Shown: positions 45,287-53,722 of the stretch, piece by piece | Numbering within the stretch: the stretch's first letter is position 1 | Layout of the letters: the number at the start of each line of letters is the position of its first letter | NCBI GenBank assembly: GCA_039811225.1 | Contig: JBDHYG010000018.1 | Location: forward strand, 1 to 56,011 | Direction: 5' to 3' | Length of the DNA stretch: 56,011 nucleotides | Source of the DNA: JAFDXJ01 sp039811225 | GTDB taxonomy: Bacteria > Bacteroidota > Bacteroidia > Chitinophagales > Chitinophagaceae | Position numbers and translations under genes: made by a program | The notes under the pieces: generated by a model | What the model was told of the DNA's origin: nothing | What the model saw: only the letters and a program-made list of their open reading frames with translations | The model's database searches: none

Positions 45287-45694
45287 TTAGAATGGCAGGC
45301 CTTGTTGGTCATCTTCCTGGTGTGGTAAGTCCGGGCCTTCATGGCCGGTACTTCCGCCTTCCGTGCGTTTATCCAGCATGATCAGGTTATCGCCAATGAT
45401 TTCTGTAGCAAATTTTTTTACACCATCCTTATCTTCCCAGCTCCGGGTACGCAATCTCCCTTCAAGGTAAATGAGGCTTCCTTTGTGCAGGTATTTCTGA
45501 GCCAGGTCGGCCAGCCCGCGCCATAGGACGATGGAGTGCCATTCGGTTTGTGAAACCAGTTTCCCATTTTTATCCTTATAGGTTTCTGTTGTGGCCAATG
45601 GAAATTTTGCCACGGGAATATTGCCTTCCAACACTTGTATATCCGGTTCTTTTCCCAGGTTACCGATCAGTGTTGCTTTATTTACGCCTCTCAT
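45287..45694 (-). CDS. ssb: Single-stranded DNA-binding protein
   Basis: A 135-residue OB-fold protein that coats single-stranded DNA during replication and repair. The N-terminal MRGVNKATLIGNLGKEPDI, the TEWHSIVLWRGLADLAQKYLHKG core and the EGRLRTRSWEDKDG strand are typical. The C-terminal tail ends in QQGLPF with acidic residues before it, the docking peptide for partner proteins. It lies between mutY and gldE, a conserved order in Bacteroidota. Confidence 0.95.
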   Translation of the reverse strand: MRGVNKATLIGNLGKEPDIQVLEGNIPVAKFPLATTETYKDKNGKLVSQTEWHSIVLWRGLADLAQKYLHKGSLIYLEGRLRTRSWEDKDGVKKFATEIIGDNLIMLDKRTEGGSTGHEGPDLPHQEDDQQGLPF

Positions 45695-45784
45695 AAAAAA
45701 AAATTTTGCATGAATGGATTACCGGAATTAAAGTTATAGAAATTTTTTCCATACACCCCATTCAAATTTAAAATTAAGAAAGCA

Positions 45785-46843
45785 TTATTGATTTCGCAGG
45801 TATTCACGGATCATCTTTGGGAAAGCATAAGCGCTTAATTTCTTTTTCTCCACCCATACCCCTCCACCCAGAAAGCGTGCCGCAACTTTACCTGTAACCG
45901 GCACTTCAATAAAAATGGCATGAATGGCCTGGTGGCTCAATACCTGCTTTTTGAGCGTACTGATGGTAACCAGTTTTTCTTTCATGGTAATTTTCCCGGT
46001 AAGCAAATCCTGCACTTTCTGCTTATTCCATTTAGGCGGACCCGGTGTCTCCACCAAATAAAACTCAAAGAGGTTTTGCCAAATATCCTGTTGTACTCTT
46101 TCACGAATAAAAACAGTTCCTTCTTTTGAAAAGACAAACCAGGTAAACCACCGGTCTTTTTTAATGAGTGATTTATTTTTTACCGGGTAGGCCATCACCT
46201 GCCCTTCCTGGAATGCCAGGCAATGTTTCCTGAAATAACAGGTATCACATAAAGGCTGTGCCGGTTTACAAACCGTAGCGCCAAAATCCATGATAGCCTG
46301 GTTATAAGCGCCCGGGTTTTCTTTATCCAGTAATGTATCTGCTAATTGTGCCACATATTTTTTCCCTTCAGTGAAATCAATAGGAAGGGCAATTTTAAAA
46401 ATGCGTGCCAGTATTCGATATACATTCCCATCAATAACCGGGTAAGGCAGGCCATAACAAAATGAGGCGATTGCGGCGGCCGTATAAGGCCCGATGCCTT
46501 TTAATGCCAGGAGGCCTTCATAGGTTTTGGGAAAAGTACCTTTATATGTGGTGGCCACCTGCTTTGCCGTTTCATGCATATTCCTGCAACGGGCATAATA
46601 GCCCAGGCCTTCCCATAAGCGAAGGACTTTTTGTGGAGAGGCTTTGGCAAGATCCGATATGGTGGGAAAATGTTGGATGAATCGCTCGTAATAGGAACGT
46701 CCCTGTTCTACCCGTGTTTGTTGCAAAATGATTTCACTTAGCCAGACTTTGTATGGATCTGTACAGGCTTTCCAGGGCATTTGCCGGGTATTTTGCTCTT
46801 TATCCCATTTGAAAAGAATTTTTTTAAAGTCAGTTTTTCGCAT
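45785..46843 (-). CDS. mutY: A/G-specific adenine glycosylase
   Basis: A 352-residue repair enzyme that removes adenine paired with 8-oxoguanine. Catalytic Glu37 is in LSEIILQQT, Asp138 in PVIDGNVYR, and the helix-hairpin-helix in LKGIGPYTAAAI. The 4Fe-4S cluster cysteines are 192, 199, 202 and 208 (C-x6-C-x2-C-x5-C). The C-terminal domain for 8-oxoG recognition is present. It is divergent from the HU gene and upstream of ssb. Confidence 0.96.
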   Translation of the reverse strand: MRKTDFKKILFKWDKEQNTRQMPWKACTDPYKVWLSEIILQQTRVEQGRSYYERFIQHFPTISDLAKASPQKVLRLWEGLGYYARCRNMHETAKQVATTYKGTFPKTYEGLLALKGIGPYTAAAIASFCYGLPYPVIDGNVYRILARIFKIALPIDFTEGKKYVAQLADTLLDKENPGAYNQAIMDFGATVCKPAQPLCDTCYFRKHCLAFQEGQVMAYPVKNKSLIKKDRWFTWFVFSKEGTVFIRERVQQDIWQNLFEFYLVETPGPPKWNKQKVQDLLTGKITMKEKLVTISTLKKQVLSHQAIHAIFIEVPVTGKVAARFLGGGVWVEKKKLSAYAFPKMIREYLRNQ

Positions 46844-46981
46844 TCTTTACAAATTTGCATATATTTGAAACCCTGGTAAAAATTTTGCAGGCCCCGGTGA
46901 TTCAGATTTCAGCGAATAAATTTATTTACCTGTCAAAGAAATGCAATAAAATCCTTTGCTAAAACTGTATAATTTTTATTT

Positions 46982-47269
46982 ATGAGAAAATCCGACCTCA
47001 TTTCAAACATTGCCAACAAAACAGGTATTCCCAAAGTGGATGTATTGGTAACCGTAGAAACCTTGATCAAAGAAATCAAAAGTAACCTTTCTAATGGGGA
47101 GAATATTTATATCCGGGGCTTTGGCAGTTTTATCCTGAAAAAAAGAGCTGCCAAAATCGGCAGGAATATCAAAAAGAATACGGCGGTACATATCCCGGCA
47201 CATTTTATCCCGGCCTTTAAGCCTTCCAAAGAATTTGTAAAAGATGTACAGCTCGTTCAGAATCCGTAA
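46982..47269 (+). CDS. HU/IHF-family DNA-binding protein
   Basis: A 95-residue histone-like protein. The N-terminal helices read LISNIANKTGIPKVDVLVTVETLIKEI in the usual dimer interface, followed by the beta-arm region with FGSFILKKRAAKIGRNIKKNTAVHIP and a C-terminal helix. It bends DNA as a dimer. It is the first gene of the row HU-TPR-31-residue protein-rng, divergent from mutY. I do not separate HU from IHF subunits by eye. Confidence 0.93.
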   Translation: MRKSDLISNIANKTGIPKVDVLVTVETLIKEIKSNLSNGENIYIRGFGSFILKKRAAKIGRNIKKNTAVHIPAHFIPAFKPSKEFVKDVQLVQNP

Positions 47270-47293
47270 CTTCGCGGCCTCAATGGCATATTT

Positions 47294-48142
47294 GTGAAAA
47301 AACAACAATTTATTTTGGTCACCACAGCCCTGGTGGTATGTTTGGCTTTATTTTTCTTTGGCAAAACTACGAAACTCGTGGGCGCAGGAAGTGCCCCGAC
47401 TGCGAATGGACAGGAAATGCCCATAGCCAAAATAACGATTGATTCCCTGCTGGTTAGTGCCAAAAAAGAGCTTAACCCGGCACAGATTACCACCCTCACC
47501 CAACTCGAAAATTCTGTGGTTCGGGGGGATGTGAAAAAACAACAAATCGCTATTTATCAGCAACTGGCCAATTACTGGGGAGATAGCCTGCATCGTCCGG
47601 ACATTGGGGCATATTATTTAGGCGAAGAAGCAAAATTGGAAAATTCTGAAAAAAAGCTCAACTTTGCCGCCCGTTTGCTGTTAAGCCAACTCATGGCAGA
47701 GAGTGACCCTGCCAAACAAAACTGGTTGGCTACAAACGTGAAAGCTCTTTATGAACAATCCCTGCAAATCAACCCGAATTTTGATTCGGCGAAGATCGGC
47801 ATTGGCGCCTGTTACATTTTTGGCAATATCAGCGCTTCCCCCATGGAAGGGATCCTGGCCATTAAAGCCGTAGCAGACCGTGATCCTGGAAACCTATATG
47901 CCCAAATGATGCTTGGGCAGGGGGATGTGAAAAGTGGCCAACTGGATAAAGCCGTTGAACGTTTCCGGTTTGTGGTAAGCAAAGACCCTCGAAACCTGGA
48001 AGCTGTTTTTAACCTGGCAGAAACCTATGAACGATTGGGTGATAAGCCCAATGCGGTTATATGGTATAAGAAAGCACAGGATATGATCGGCATACCGGAA
48101 GCCAAAAAAGAGATTCAGCAGCGAATAGATATTTTACAATAA
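47294..48142 (+). CDS. Membrane-anchored TPR protein
   Basis: A 282-residue protein with an N-terminal membrane helix (about 7-23) and a soluble part with helix-rich repeats. TPR-type units lie at about 130-170, 180-215 and 218-265, with AVERFRFVVSKDPRNLEAVFNLAETYERLGD as the clearest. It has no enzyme motif. Such proteins act as scaffolds at the membrane. It starts with GTG 24 bases after the HU stop and is probably cotranscribed with it. Its place between HU and rng recurs in Bacteroidota as far as I recall. Confidence 0.8.
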   Translation: MKKQQFILVTTALVVCLALFFFGKTTKLVGAGSAPTANGQEMPIAKITIDSLLVSAKKELNPAQITTLTQLENSVVRGDVKKQQIAIYQQLANYWGDSLHRPDIGAYYLGEEAKLENSEKKLNFAARLLLSQLMAESDPAKQNWLATNVKALYEQSLQINPNFDSAKIGIGACYIFGNISASPMEGILAIKAVADRDPGNLYAQMMLGQGDVKSGQLDKAVERFRFVVSKDPRNLEAVFNLAETYERLGDKPNAVIWYKKAQDMIGIPEAKKEIQQRIDILQ

Positions 48143-48171
48143 AACTGATTTATAACAAAAAACATTGGTAT

Positions 48172-48267
48172 ATGCCTTGTGGAAAAAAACGGAAACGTCA
48201 TAAAATTGCCACTCATAAGAGAAAAAAACGATTGAGAAAGAATCGTCATAAAAAGAAGAACAAATAG
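48172..48267 (+). CDS. 31-residue basic ribosomal-type protein (bS22/mS38-like)
   Basis: A 31-residue protein, starting MPCGKKRKRHKIATHKRKKR and ending in a run of Lys and Arg. It has 19 Lys/Arg and no acidic residues. By recall it matches the AURKAIP1/COX24-domain family, the bacterial counterparts of mitochondrial mS38 and of mycobacterial bS22, which bind the small ribosomal subunit near the decoding region. It lies 29 bases after the TPR gene and 187 bases before rng. The initial Met, near-gapless composition and family match make a chance frame unlikely, even though it is very short. Confidence 0.85.
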   Translation: MPCGKKRKRHKIATHKRKKRLRKNRHKKKNK

Positions 48268-48362
48268 TTTTTTCTTTTCAAATCATCCATCCTGTAAATA
48301 TCGTAAGGTCATTGATGCAATTTGAAATATGTCAATTGCCCCTCCCCCGGTGTTCATAGCGC

Positions 48363-48382
48363 TTGCCTTATTAATCAGGCAA
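48363..48382. promoter_or_regulatory. 20-bp near-perfect palindrome upstream of rng
   Basis: TTGCCTTATTAATCAGGCAA reads the same on both strands except for one pair. It lies in the 187-base gap before rng, 73 bases from its start. The size suits a dimeric DNA-binding regulator; as RNA it would make an imperfect hairpin that RNase G itself might cut. Confidence 0.5.
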
Positions 48383-48454
48383 CCCTGGATGTTAGCAATG
48401 TAAACCATAGCACCCCATTACACTGACGGGTTTGAAAAATGAAAATCACTTCGT

Positions 48455-50002
48455 GTGAATAAAGAATTAGTCATACATGCCAATACTTCCGGTATAGATA
48501 TAGCTCTACTGGAAGATAAAAAGCTGGTAGAAATCCATAATGATAAAATGGATGCCAACTTTGGAGTGGGCGACTTGTACCTGGGCAAAGTGAAAAAAAT
48601 CATTCCTGGCTTAAATGCAGCATTTGTAGATGTGGGTTTTGAAAAAGATGCTTTCCTGCATTATACCGACCTCAGCCCGTATGTACGCTCCATCCTGAAA
48701 TTTACCCAACTCTGCCAACAGGATAAACTGGGAAATGATTTTGATTTTTCAAAATTTGAAATAGAGCCGGAGATTGTCAAATCGGGGAAGATCAGCGAAG
48801 TGCTGAATGGCCGGCCCAATATTCTTGTTCAAATTTTGAAAGAACCTATTGCCGCCAAAGGCCCACGCCTGAGTTGTGAAATATCCTTACCCGGCCGTTA
48901 CGTGGTGGTTACACCATTCAATAATATTGTAGCGGTATCCAAGAAAATACTATCCGGAGATGAGCGGCGCCGCCTGCAAAAGATCATTGAAGCAATCCGG
49001 CCCGCTAACCTGGGTGTGATCGTGCGTACCGCAGCCGAAGGAAAAAAGACTGCTGAATTGCATGATGACCTGCTTCAACTCATTGAAACCTGGAAAAAAA
49101 TCCAACAAACTTTAAAGGGAGCTGAAGCGCCGGCAAAGATCCTGAGCGAAGAGGACAAAACCACCAGCATTTTGCGTGACCTGCTGAATGAAGATTTCAA
49201 TGCTATCATCACCAATGACCGCAATGTATATAACGATACCAAATCATACATTCAAAAAATTGCCCCGCATAAAGCAGGGATTGTAAGCCTGCATCAAAAT
49301 GGTGTGCCTTTATTTGACCAGATGGGTATTACCAAACAGGTAAAAGCCTCCTTTGGAAAAACCGTCAACCTCAATAGTGGCGCTTACCTGATCATCGAAC
49401 ATACTGAAGCCTTGCATGTGATCGATGTCAACAGCGGTTATAAAAGTGTCAGCAACAGCCAGGAAGAAAATGCATTGGGCACCAACCTGGAAGCAGCCCG
49501 GGAAATAGCCCGCCAGTTGCGGCTGCGCGATATTGGTGGTATCATTGTTATCGATTTTATCGACATGAAGTTGCCGGAAAACCGCCGCCGCCTGCAGGAA
49601 GCCATGGATGAATTTATGAAAGCGGACCGCGCCAAACATGCTGTTTTACCCATTTCCAAATTTGGCCTCATGCAAATTACCCGGCAACGGATGCGGCCCG
49701 AAGTAAATATTATAACGGCAGAAAATTGCCCCAGTTGTAATGGCACCGGAAAAGTGAGTTCCACCCTGTTATTGGTAGATGAAATAGAAAAGAAACTGGA
49801 ATACCTGGTTAGCCATCAACATAAAAACCTGACACTGCATGTCCACCCCTTCCTGTATTCACACCTCACCAAAGGTATTTTCTCCTTGCGTTATAAAATG
49901 AGCAGGAAATATAAGATCCGTTTAAAACTGCAAAAAGAGAATGGCTACCCACTTACGGATTTTCATTTTTTTGATGCACAAGGCGAGCAAATCAAATTTT
50001 AA
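48455..50002 (+). CDS. rng: Ribonuclease G (RNase E/G family)
   Basis: A 515-residue endoribonuclease of the RNase E/G family. The S1 domain lies at about 36-125 (GDLYLGKVKKIIPGLNAAFVDVGFEKDAFL), the catalytic DNase I-like part at about 280-420 with VIDVNSG and IIVIDFIDMK (metal-binding Asp residues), and the Zn-link at CPSCNGTGK (Cys425, Cys428). It matures rRNA and degrades mRNA. The start is a GTG at 48455; no in-frame ATG is nearby. The convergent sugar isomerase gene overlaps its last 11 bases. Confidence 0.95.
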   Translation: MNKELVIHANTSGIDIALLEDKKLVEIHNDKMDANFGVGDLYLGKVKKIIPGLNAAFVDVGFEKDAFLHYTDLSPYVRSILKFTQLCQQDKLGNDFDFSKFEIEPEIVKSGKISEVLNGRPNILVQILKEPIAAKGPRLSCEISLPGRYVVVTPFNNIVAVSKKILSGDERRRLQKIIEAIRPANLGVIVRTAAEGKKTAELHDDLLQLIETWKKIQQTLKGAEAPAKILSEEDKTTSILRDLLNEDFNAIITNDRNVYNDTKSYIQKIAPHKAGIVSLHQNGVPLFDQMGITKQVKASFGKTVNLNSGAYLIIEHTEALHVIDVNSGYKSVSNSQEENALGTNLEAAREIARQLRLRDIGGIIVIDFIDMKLPENRRRLQEAMDEFMKADRAKHAVLPISKFGLMQITRQRMRPEVNIITAENCPSCNGTGKVSSTLLLVDEIEKKLEYLVSHQHKNLTLHVHPFLYSHLTKGIFSLRYKMSRKYKIRLKLQKENGYPLTDFHFFDAQGEQIKF

Positions 50003-50861
50003 GTTTCTTTAAATAGCGTGCACTATCCTCCACACATTGAATGGGCGTAGTACCATCGTACCGTTCCTGTTCTAAGAAAAAATGTTGCATACCGTTTTTC
50101 CTGGCAACCGGGATGATCTTTGAAAAATCAATACTGCCCTGGCCCAAGGTGCAGGAAGCATCTGTATCTTCCGGAGCGGCATTTTTCTTACGGTCTTTAA
50201 GGTGCCCCAGGGTAAAGCGGCCTTTATATTTTTCCAAATAATGAATCGGGTCGGCGCCTGCCGTGATGACCCAGTAAAAATCCATTTCATAATCCACGAG
50301 TGCAGGGTCTGTGATTTGCATCATCACATCCTGAGGCACCTGGCCTTCAGTTTCTTTAAATGAATATGCATGGTTATGGTATGCAAATTTGATCCCATGT
50401 TTTTTACAGAGTGCCCCTTTTACATTAAAATCATCTGCAATTTTTTTATAGGCATCTAAGGTTTTTTGTGGGCCTACCCAGGCGCAAATAAGGTATTCCA
50501 TCCCGATGGATGCTGCCTGTATTACTTTTTGCTCAAAATCCTGGGTAATATCACAATGGCTGGATATTAATTGCATACCTGCATCATTAATACATTTTTT
50601 AAATTCCTGTGGTTCCATTCCCCAGAACATCCCCTCTTTACCTTCATAGCTTTCTATTTCCCGGTATCCCATTTCACCCACCTGGCGGATATACCCCGCG
50701 GGATCATTGCCAAAGACATCCCGCAATGTGTATAATTGCAAACCAAAATGTTTCAGGTGCCTGGCAGCATCCCGTGCAAATAAGCTGTTCCTATTAAGCA
50801 AGGTTAAGGCGCCCAATGCCGCAGTGGTTTTTATAAATTTTCGCCTGGCTATTTTTTCCAT
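49992..50861 (-). CDS. Secreted sugar phosphate isomerase/epimerase-like TIM barrel
   Basis: A 289-residue protein of the xylose isomerase-like AP endonuclease 2 fold. A twin-arginine-type N terminus (MEKIARRKFIKTTAALG) suggests export. Metal-site residues typical of the fold are spread over KHFGLQLYTLRDV, YHNHAYSF, DYEMDFYWV and GHLKDR. I use the ATG at 50861, which gives the Tat motif near the N terminus. It is divergent from the Gfo/Idh gene. The reaction is probably isomerisation or hydration of a keto-sugar, as for similar genes in 3-keto-glycoside loci. Confidence 0.85.
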   Translation of the reverse strand: MEKIARRKFIKTTAALGALTLLNRNSLFARDAARHLKHFGLQLYTLRDVFGNDPAGYIRQVGEMGYREIESYEGKEGMFWGMEPQEFKKCINDAGMQLISSHCDITQDFEQKVIQAASIGMEYLICAWVGPQKTLDAYKKIADDFNVKGALCKKHGIKFAYHNHAYSFKETEGQVPQDVMMQITDPALVDYEMDFYWVITAGADPIHYLEKYKGRFTLGHLKDRKKNAAPEDTDASCTLGQGSIDFSKIIPVARKNGMQHFFLEQERYDGTTPIQCVEDSARYLKKLKI

Positions 50862-50889
50862 ATAATTTTTTTTCCGGGTCAATGAGATT

Positions 50890-50897
50890 CAAAATTA
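50890..50897 (-). promoter_or_regulatory. -7 element for the secreted isomerase
   Basis: On the minus strand TAATTTTG matches TAnnTTTG exactly, 28 bases before the ATG at 50861. Confidence 0.5.
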
Positions 50898-50933
50898 AAG
50901 GTTTCTCTCATGCTTTTATTTTTAAAAAATCTG

Positions 50934-50950
50934 CCCGGTATAAAGCCGGG
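50934..50950. repeat. GC-rich inverted repeat between divergent promoters
   Basis: CCCGG-TATAAAG-CCGGG, arms of 5 bp, lies between the -7 elements of the two divergent genes. It could be an operator controlling both, or a chance hairpin. Confidence 0.35.
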
Positions 50951-50969
50951 AATACAAAATTTACTTCAT

Positions 50970-50977
50970 TAAATTTG
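50970..50977 (+). promoter_or_regulatory. -7 element for the Gfo/Idh/MocA gene
   Basis: TAAATTTG matches TAnnTTTG exactly, 22 bases before the ATG at 51000. Confidence 0.5.
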
Positions 50978-50999
50978 TAAGCACATTTAAATCTTCAGT

Positions 51000-52172
51000 A
51001 TGCAGCGAAAAATCAGGATGGGTATGATCGGCGGTGGCCGTGGTGCGTTTATCGGGGCTATTCACCGAATGGCATTGAATATGGATGGCCAAATAGAATT
51101 ATGTTGCGGGGCATTCAGTTCCCAGGCTGCTAATTCAAAAGCTTCCGGCAGGGAATTGTTTTTACCCGATGACCGTATTTATGGCTCGTATGAAGAAATG
51201 ATATTAACGGAAAGCCAATTACCGGCTGAGAAAAAAATTGATTTCATCTCAATCGTTACACCTAATCACCAGCATTTTCAACCAGCTAAACTCGCGCTGG
51301 AAAATGGTTTTCATATTTTCATAGAAAAACCGATTACCTACCAACTCACGGAAGCGCTGCAACTACGTGGCCTGTTAGCAGAAAAAAACCTGTTGTGTTG
51401 CCTGGCACATACGTATTCCGGCTACCCCATGGTAAAGCAGGCCCGGGCGATGTTTGCCCAGGCTGTTTTTGGCAAAGTGAAAAAAGTGGTGGTTACGTAT
51501 CCGCAAGGCTGGTTGAGTGAATTATCCGAAAAAGAAGGAAATGCACAGGCTGCCTGGCGTACCGATCCGGCCCGAAGCGGGCAAAGTGGTTGTATGGGCG
51601 ATATAGGCACACATGCTGCTCACCTGGCGGAATATATTTCAGGTATAAAAATTTCAAAGCTTTGTGCCGACCTGCATACCCTTGTTCCCGGCCGGCACCT
51701 GGATGACGATGGTAATGTGTTGTTGCAATTTGAAAACGGTGCCAGTGGCATATTGACGGCTACACAAATTGCAGCCGGTGAAAACAATGCTTTATCCATT
51801 TGTGTGTATGGAGAAAAAGGAGGGATTGAATGGCACCAGGAATGCCCCCAGCAATTAGTGGTTAAATGGAAGCATCGGCCACGGGAAATTTTATATGCCG
51901 GAACCAATTTCACTGATCAGCTTTCTTCATTTGCCCTGGCCAATTGCCGCACACCGGCAGGCCATCCCGAAGGATACATTGAAGCATTTGCCAATCTCTA
52001 CAAAAATTTTGCATTGACCTTAGCAGCGCGCCAGGCTGGTGAACAGCCGTCAAAAGAAATGCTGGATTTCCCCGGCGTGGAAGAAGGTATCCGGGGTATG
52101 GCATTTATCCAACAGGTAGTAGCTTCCTCGGCAGCCGGCGGACAATGGTTACCCCTGCTACCTGTTCAATAA
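51000..52172 (+). CDS. Gfo/Idh/MocA-family oxidoreductase
   Basis: A 390-residue NAD(P)-dependent sugar dehydrogenase-type protein. The N-terminal Rossmann fold has RMGMIGGGRGAFIGAIH, and the catalytic-type segment FIEKPITYQ is at about residue 105-113. A further block DIGTHAAHLAEY holds the Asp and His used in the family active site. The C-terminal half forms the beta-sheet domain. It may reduce, oxidise or epimerise a sugar at C3. There is no signal peptide, so it is cytoplasmic. The TIM-barrel gene follows after 31 bases, likely in one operon. Confidence 0.9.
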   Translation: MQRKIRMGMIGGGRGAFIGAIHRMALNMDGQIELCCGAFSSQAANSKASGRELFLPDDRIYGSYEEMILTESQLPAEKKIDFISIVTPNHQHFQPAKLALENGFHIFIEKPITYQLTEALQLRGLLAEKNLLCCLAHTYSGYPMVKQARAMFAQAVFGKVKKVVVTYPQGWLSELSEKEGNAQAAWRTDPARSGQSGCMGDIGTHAAHLAEYISGIKISKLCADLHTLVPGRHLDDDGNVLLQFENGASGILTATQIAAGENNALSICVYGEKGGIEWHQECPQQLVVKWKHRPREILYAGTNFTDQLSSFALANCRTPAGHPEGYIEAFANLYKNFALTLAARQAGEQPSKEMLDFPGVEEGIRGMAFIQQVVASSAAGGQWLPLLPVQ

Positions 52173-52203
52173 ATTTTTATCATCCATTTTCAATCTATAA
52201 CAA

Positions 52204-53262
52204 ATGACAACAATCAAAGGCCCTGCCCTCTTTTTAGCCCAGTTCCTGGATGAAAAGCCCCCTTTCAACAGCCTGGAAAGTATTTGTAAATGGGCGGCCA
52301 GCCTGGGTTTCAAAGGGGTACAACTGCCCACAACGGACACCCGGCTTTTTGATTTGCAAAAATTAGCAGAGAGTAAAACTTATGCCGATGAAATCAGGGG
52401 TACCGTGGAAGCACAGGGCCTGGTGATTACAGAACTCTCTACGCATTTGCAGGGACAGTTAGTGGCCGTGCATCCGGCGTATGATTTATTGTTTGATGGT
52501 TTTGCACCGGTAGCCCTGCGGGGCAACCCGAAAGCCCGGCAGGCATGGGCAGTAGAGCAATTAAAATATGCTGCCAAAGCTTCACAACATTTAGGATTAA
52601 CAGCATCGGTCACTTTTAGTGGTTCTTTTTTATGGCCCATGGTTTATCCCTGGCCACAGCGGCCTGCGGGATTAGTGGAAGAAGGCTTTACTGAATTAGC
52701 GAAACGATGGCGGCCGATATTGGATGTATATGCGGAGAATGGTATTGATCTTTGTTATGAGATCCACCCGGGAGAAGATTTGCATGATGGCATCAGCTAT
52801 GAGATGTTTTTGGAAAAAGTGCAACAGCATCCGCGTGCCTGTTTACTATATGACCCATCGCATTTTATTTTGCAATGCCTAAATTACCTGGACTATATTG
52901 ATATTTACCATGAGCGTATAAAAATGTTTCATGTAAAAGATGCAGAATTCAATCCCAGTGGCCGGCAGGGCGTATATGGCGGATTTCAAAGCTGGCTCCA
53001 CCGGGCAGGCCGTTTTCGTTCATTGGGTGATGGGCAGGTCAATTTTAAAGCCATCTTCAGTAAACTGGCGCAATATGATTTCCCGGGTTGGGCGGTTCTC
53101 GAATGGGAATGTTGCTTAAAAGATCCTGAAACCGGCGCCCGGGAAGGAGCTGCTTTTATACAACAACATATAATTCCTGTCACCGAAAAAATGTTTGATG
53201 ATTTTGCTTCCGCAAAAACTGATCAGGATTTAAATAAACAACTTATTGGAAATAGTATATAA
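52204..53262 (+). CDS. Sugar phosphate isomerase/epimerase
   Basis: A 352-residue TIM-barrel protein of the AP endonuclease 2 / xylose isomerase-like group. Metal-site residues are expected in CYEIHPGEDLHDG, LYDPSHFIL, MFHVKDAEF and AVLEWECC (Glu, Asp, His and Glu). It lacks a signal peptide, unlike the other isomerase-like gene nearby, so the two act in different compartments. It is cotranscribed with the Gfo/Idh gene upstream, and a cytochrome gene follows after 39 bases. The substrate is inferred from context as a keto-sugar. Confidence 0.88.
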   Translation: MTTIKGPALFLAQFLDEKPPFNSLESICKWAASLGFKGVQLPTTDTRLFDLQKLAESKTYADEIRGTVEAQGLVITELSTHLQGQLVAVHPAYDLLFDGFAPVALRGNPKARQAWAVEQLKYAAKASQHLGLTASVTFSGSFLWPMVYPWPQRPAGLVEEGFTELAKRWRPILDVYAENGIDLCYEIHPGEDLHDGISYEMFLEKVQQHPRACLLYDPSHFILQCLNYLDYIDIYHERIKMFHVKDAEFNPSGRQGVYGGFQSWLHRAGRFRSLGDGQVNFKAIFSKLAQYDFPGWAVLEWECCLKDPETGAREGAAFIQQHIIPVTEKMFDDFASAKTDQDLNKQLIGNSI

Positions 53263-53301
53263 CTTTGTTAGACTATTTTATCTTTTAAAAAAATAATAAT
53301 T

Positions 53302-53718
53302 ATGAAAAAATTTCTTGTCTTTGCCGCCATGGTGCTCTTCGTGGCCGCTTGCAGTAGCAACAGTAATAATAGTACCGAGAATACCGGCGAAACTACAACC
53401 ACACCGGAAACCACTACAACGGATGCTTCCGCAACCGATATCACACAAAACCCGGATTATAAAGCGGGCCTGGCACTGATCGGGAAAAATGATTGCCTTA
53501 CCTGCCATAAAGTTTCTGAAAAACTGATCGGACCTGCCTACCAGGAAGTGGCAAATAAATATGCCAATACACCGGAGAATGTAAAAATGCTGGCAGAGAA
53601 AGTAATTAAAGGTGGTACCGGCGTATGGGGCCAGGTAGCCATGACACCGCATCCTACTGTTTCAGAACCGGATGCCGAACAAATGGTAAAATACATCCTT
53701 TTATTAAAGACTAATTAA
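53302..53718 (+). CDS. Cytochrome c lipoprotein
   Basis: A 138-residue lipoprotein. Lipobox FVAAC gives Cys17. A Thr/Ser-rich linker follows to about residue 50. The heme site is CLTCH (Cys65, Cys68, His69), and a Met in QVAMTPHP is a likely sixth ligand. It should sit in the periplasm as an electron carrier. In related loci a small cytochrome c accepts electrons from a flavin or quinone-type sugar dehydrogenase; here it would serve an oxidase not in the window. It is 4 bases before the DUF1080 gene, so the two are almost certainly cotranscribed. Confidence 0.9.
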   Translation: MKKFLVFAAMVLFVAACSSNSNNSTENTGETTTTPETTTTDASATDITQNPDYKAGLALIGKNDCLTCHKVSEKLIGPAYQEVANKYANTPENVKMLAEKVIKGGTGVWGQVAMTPHPTVSEPDAEQMVKYILLLKTN

Positions 53719-53722
53719 TCGA

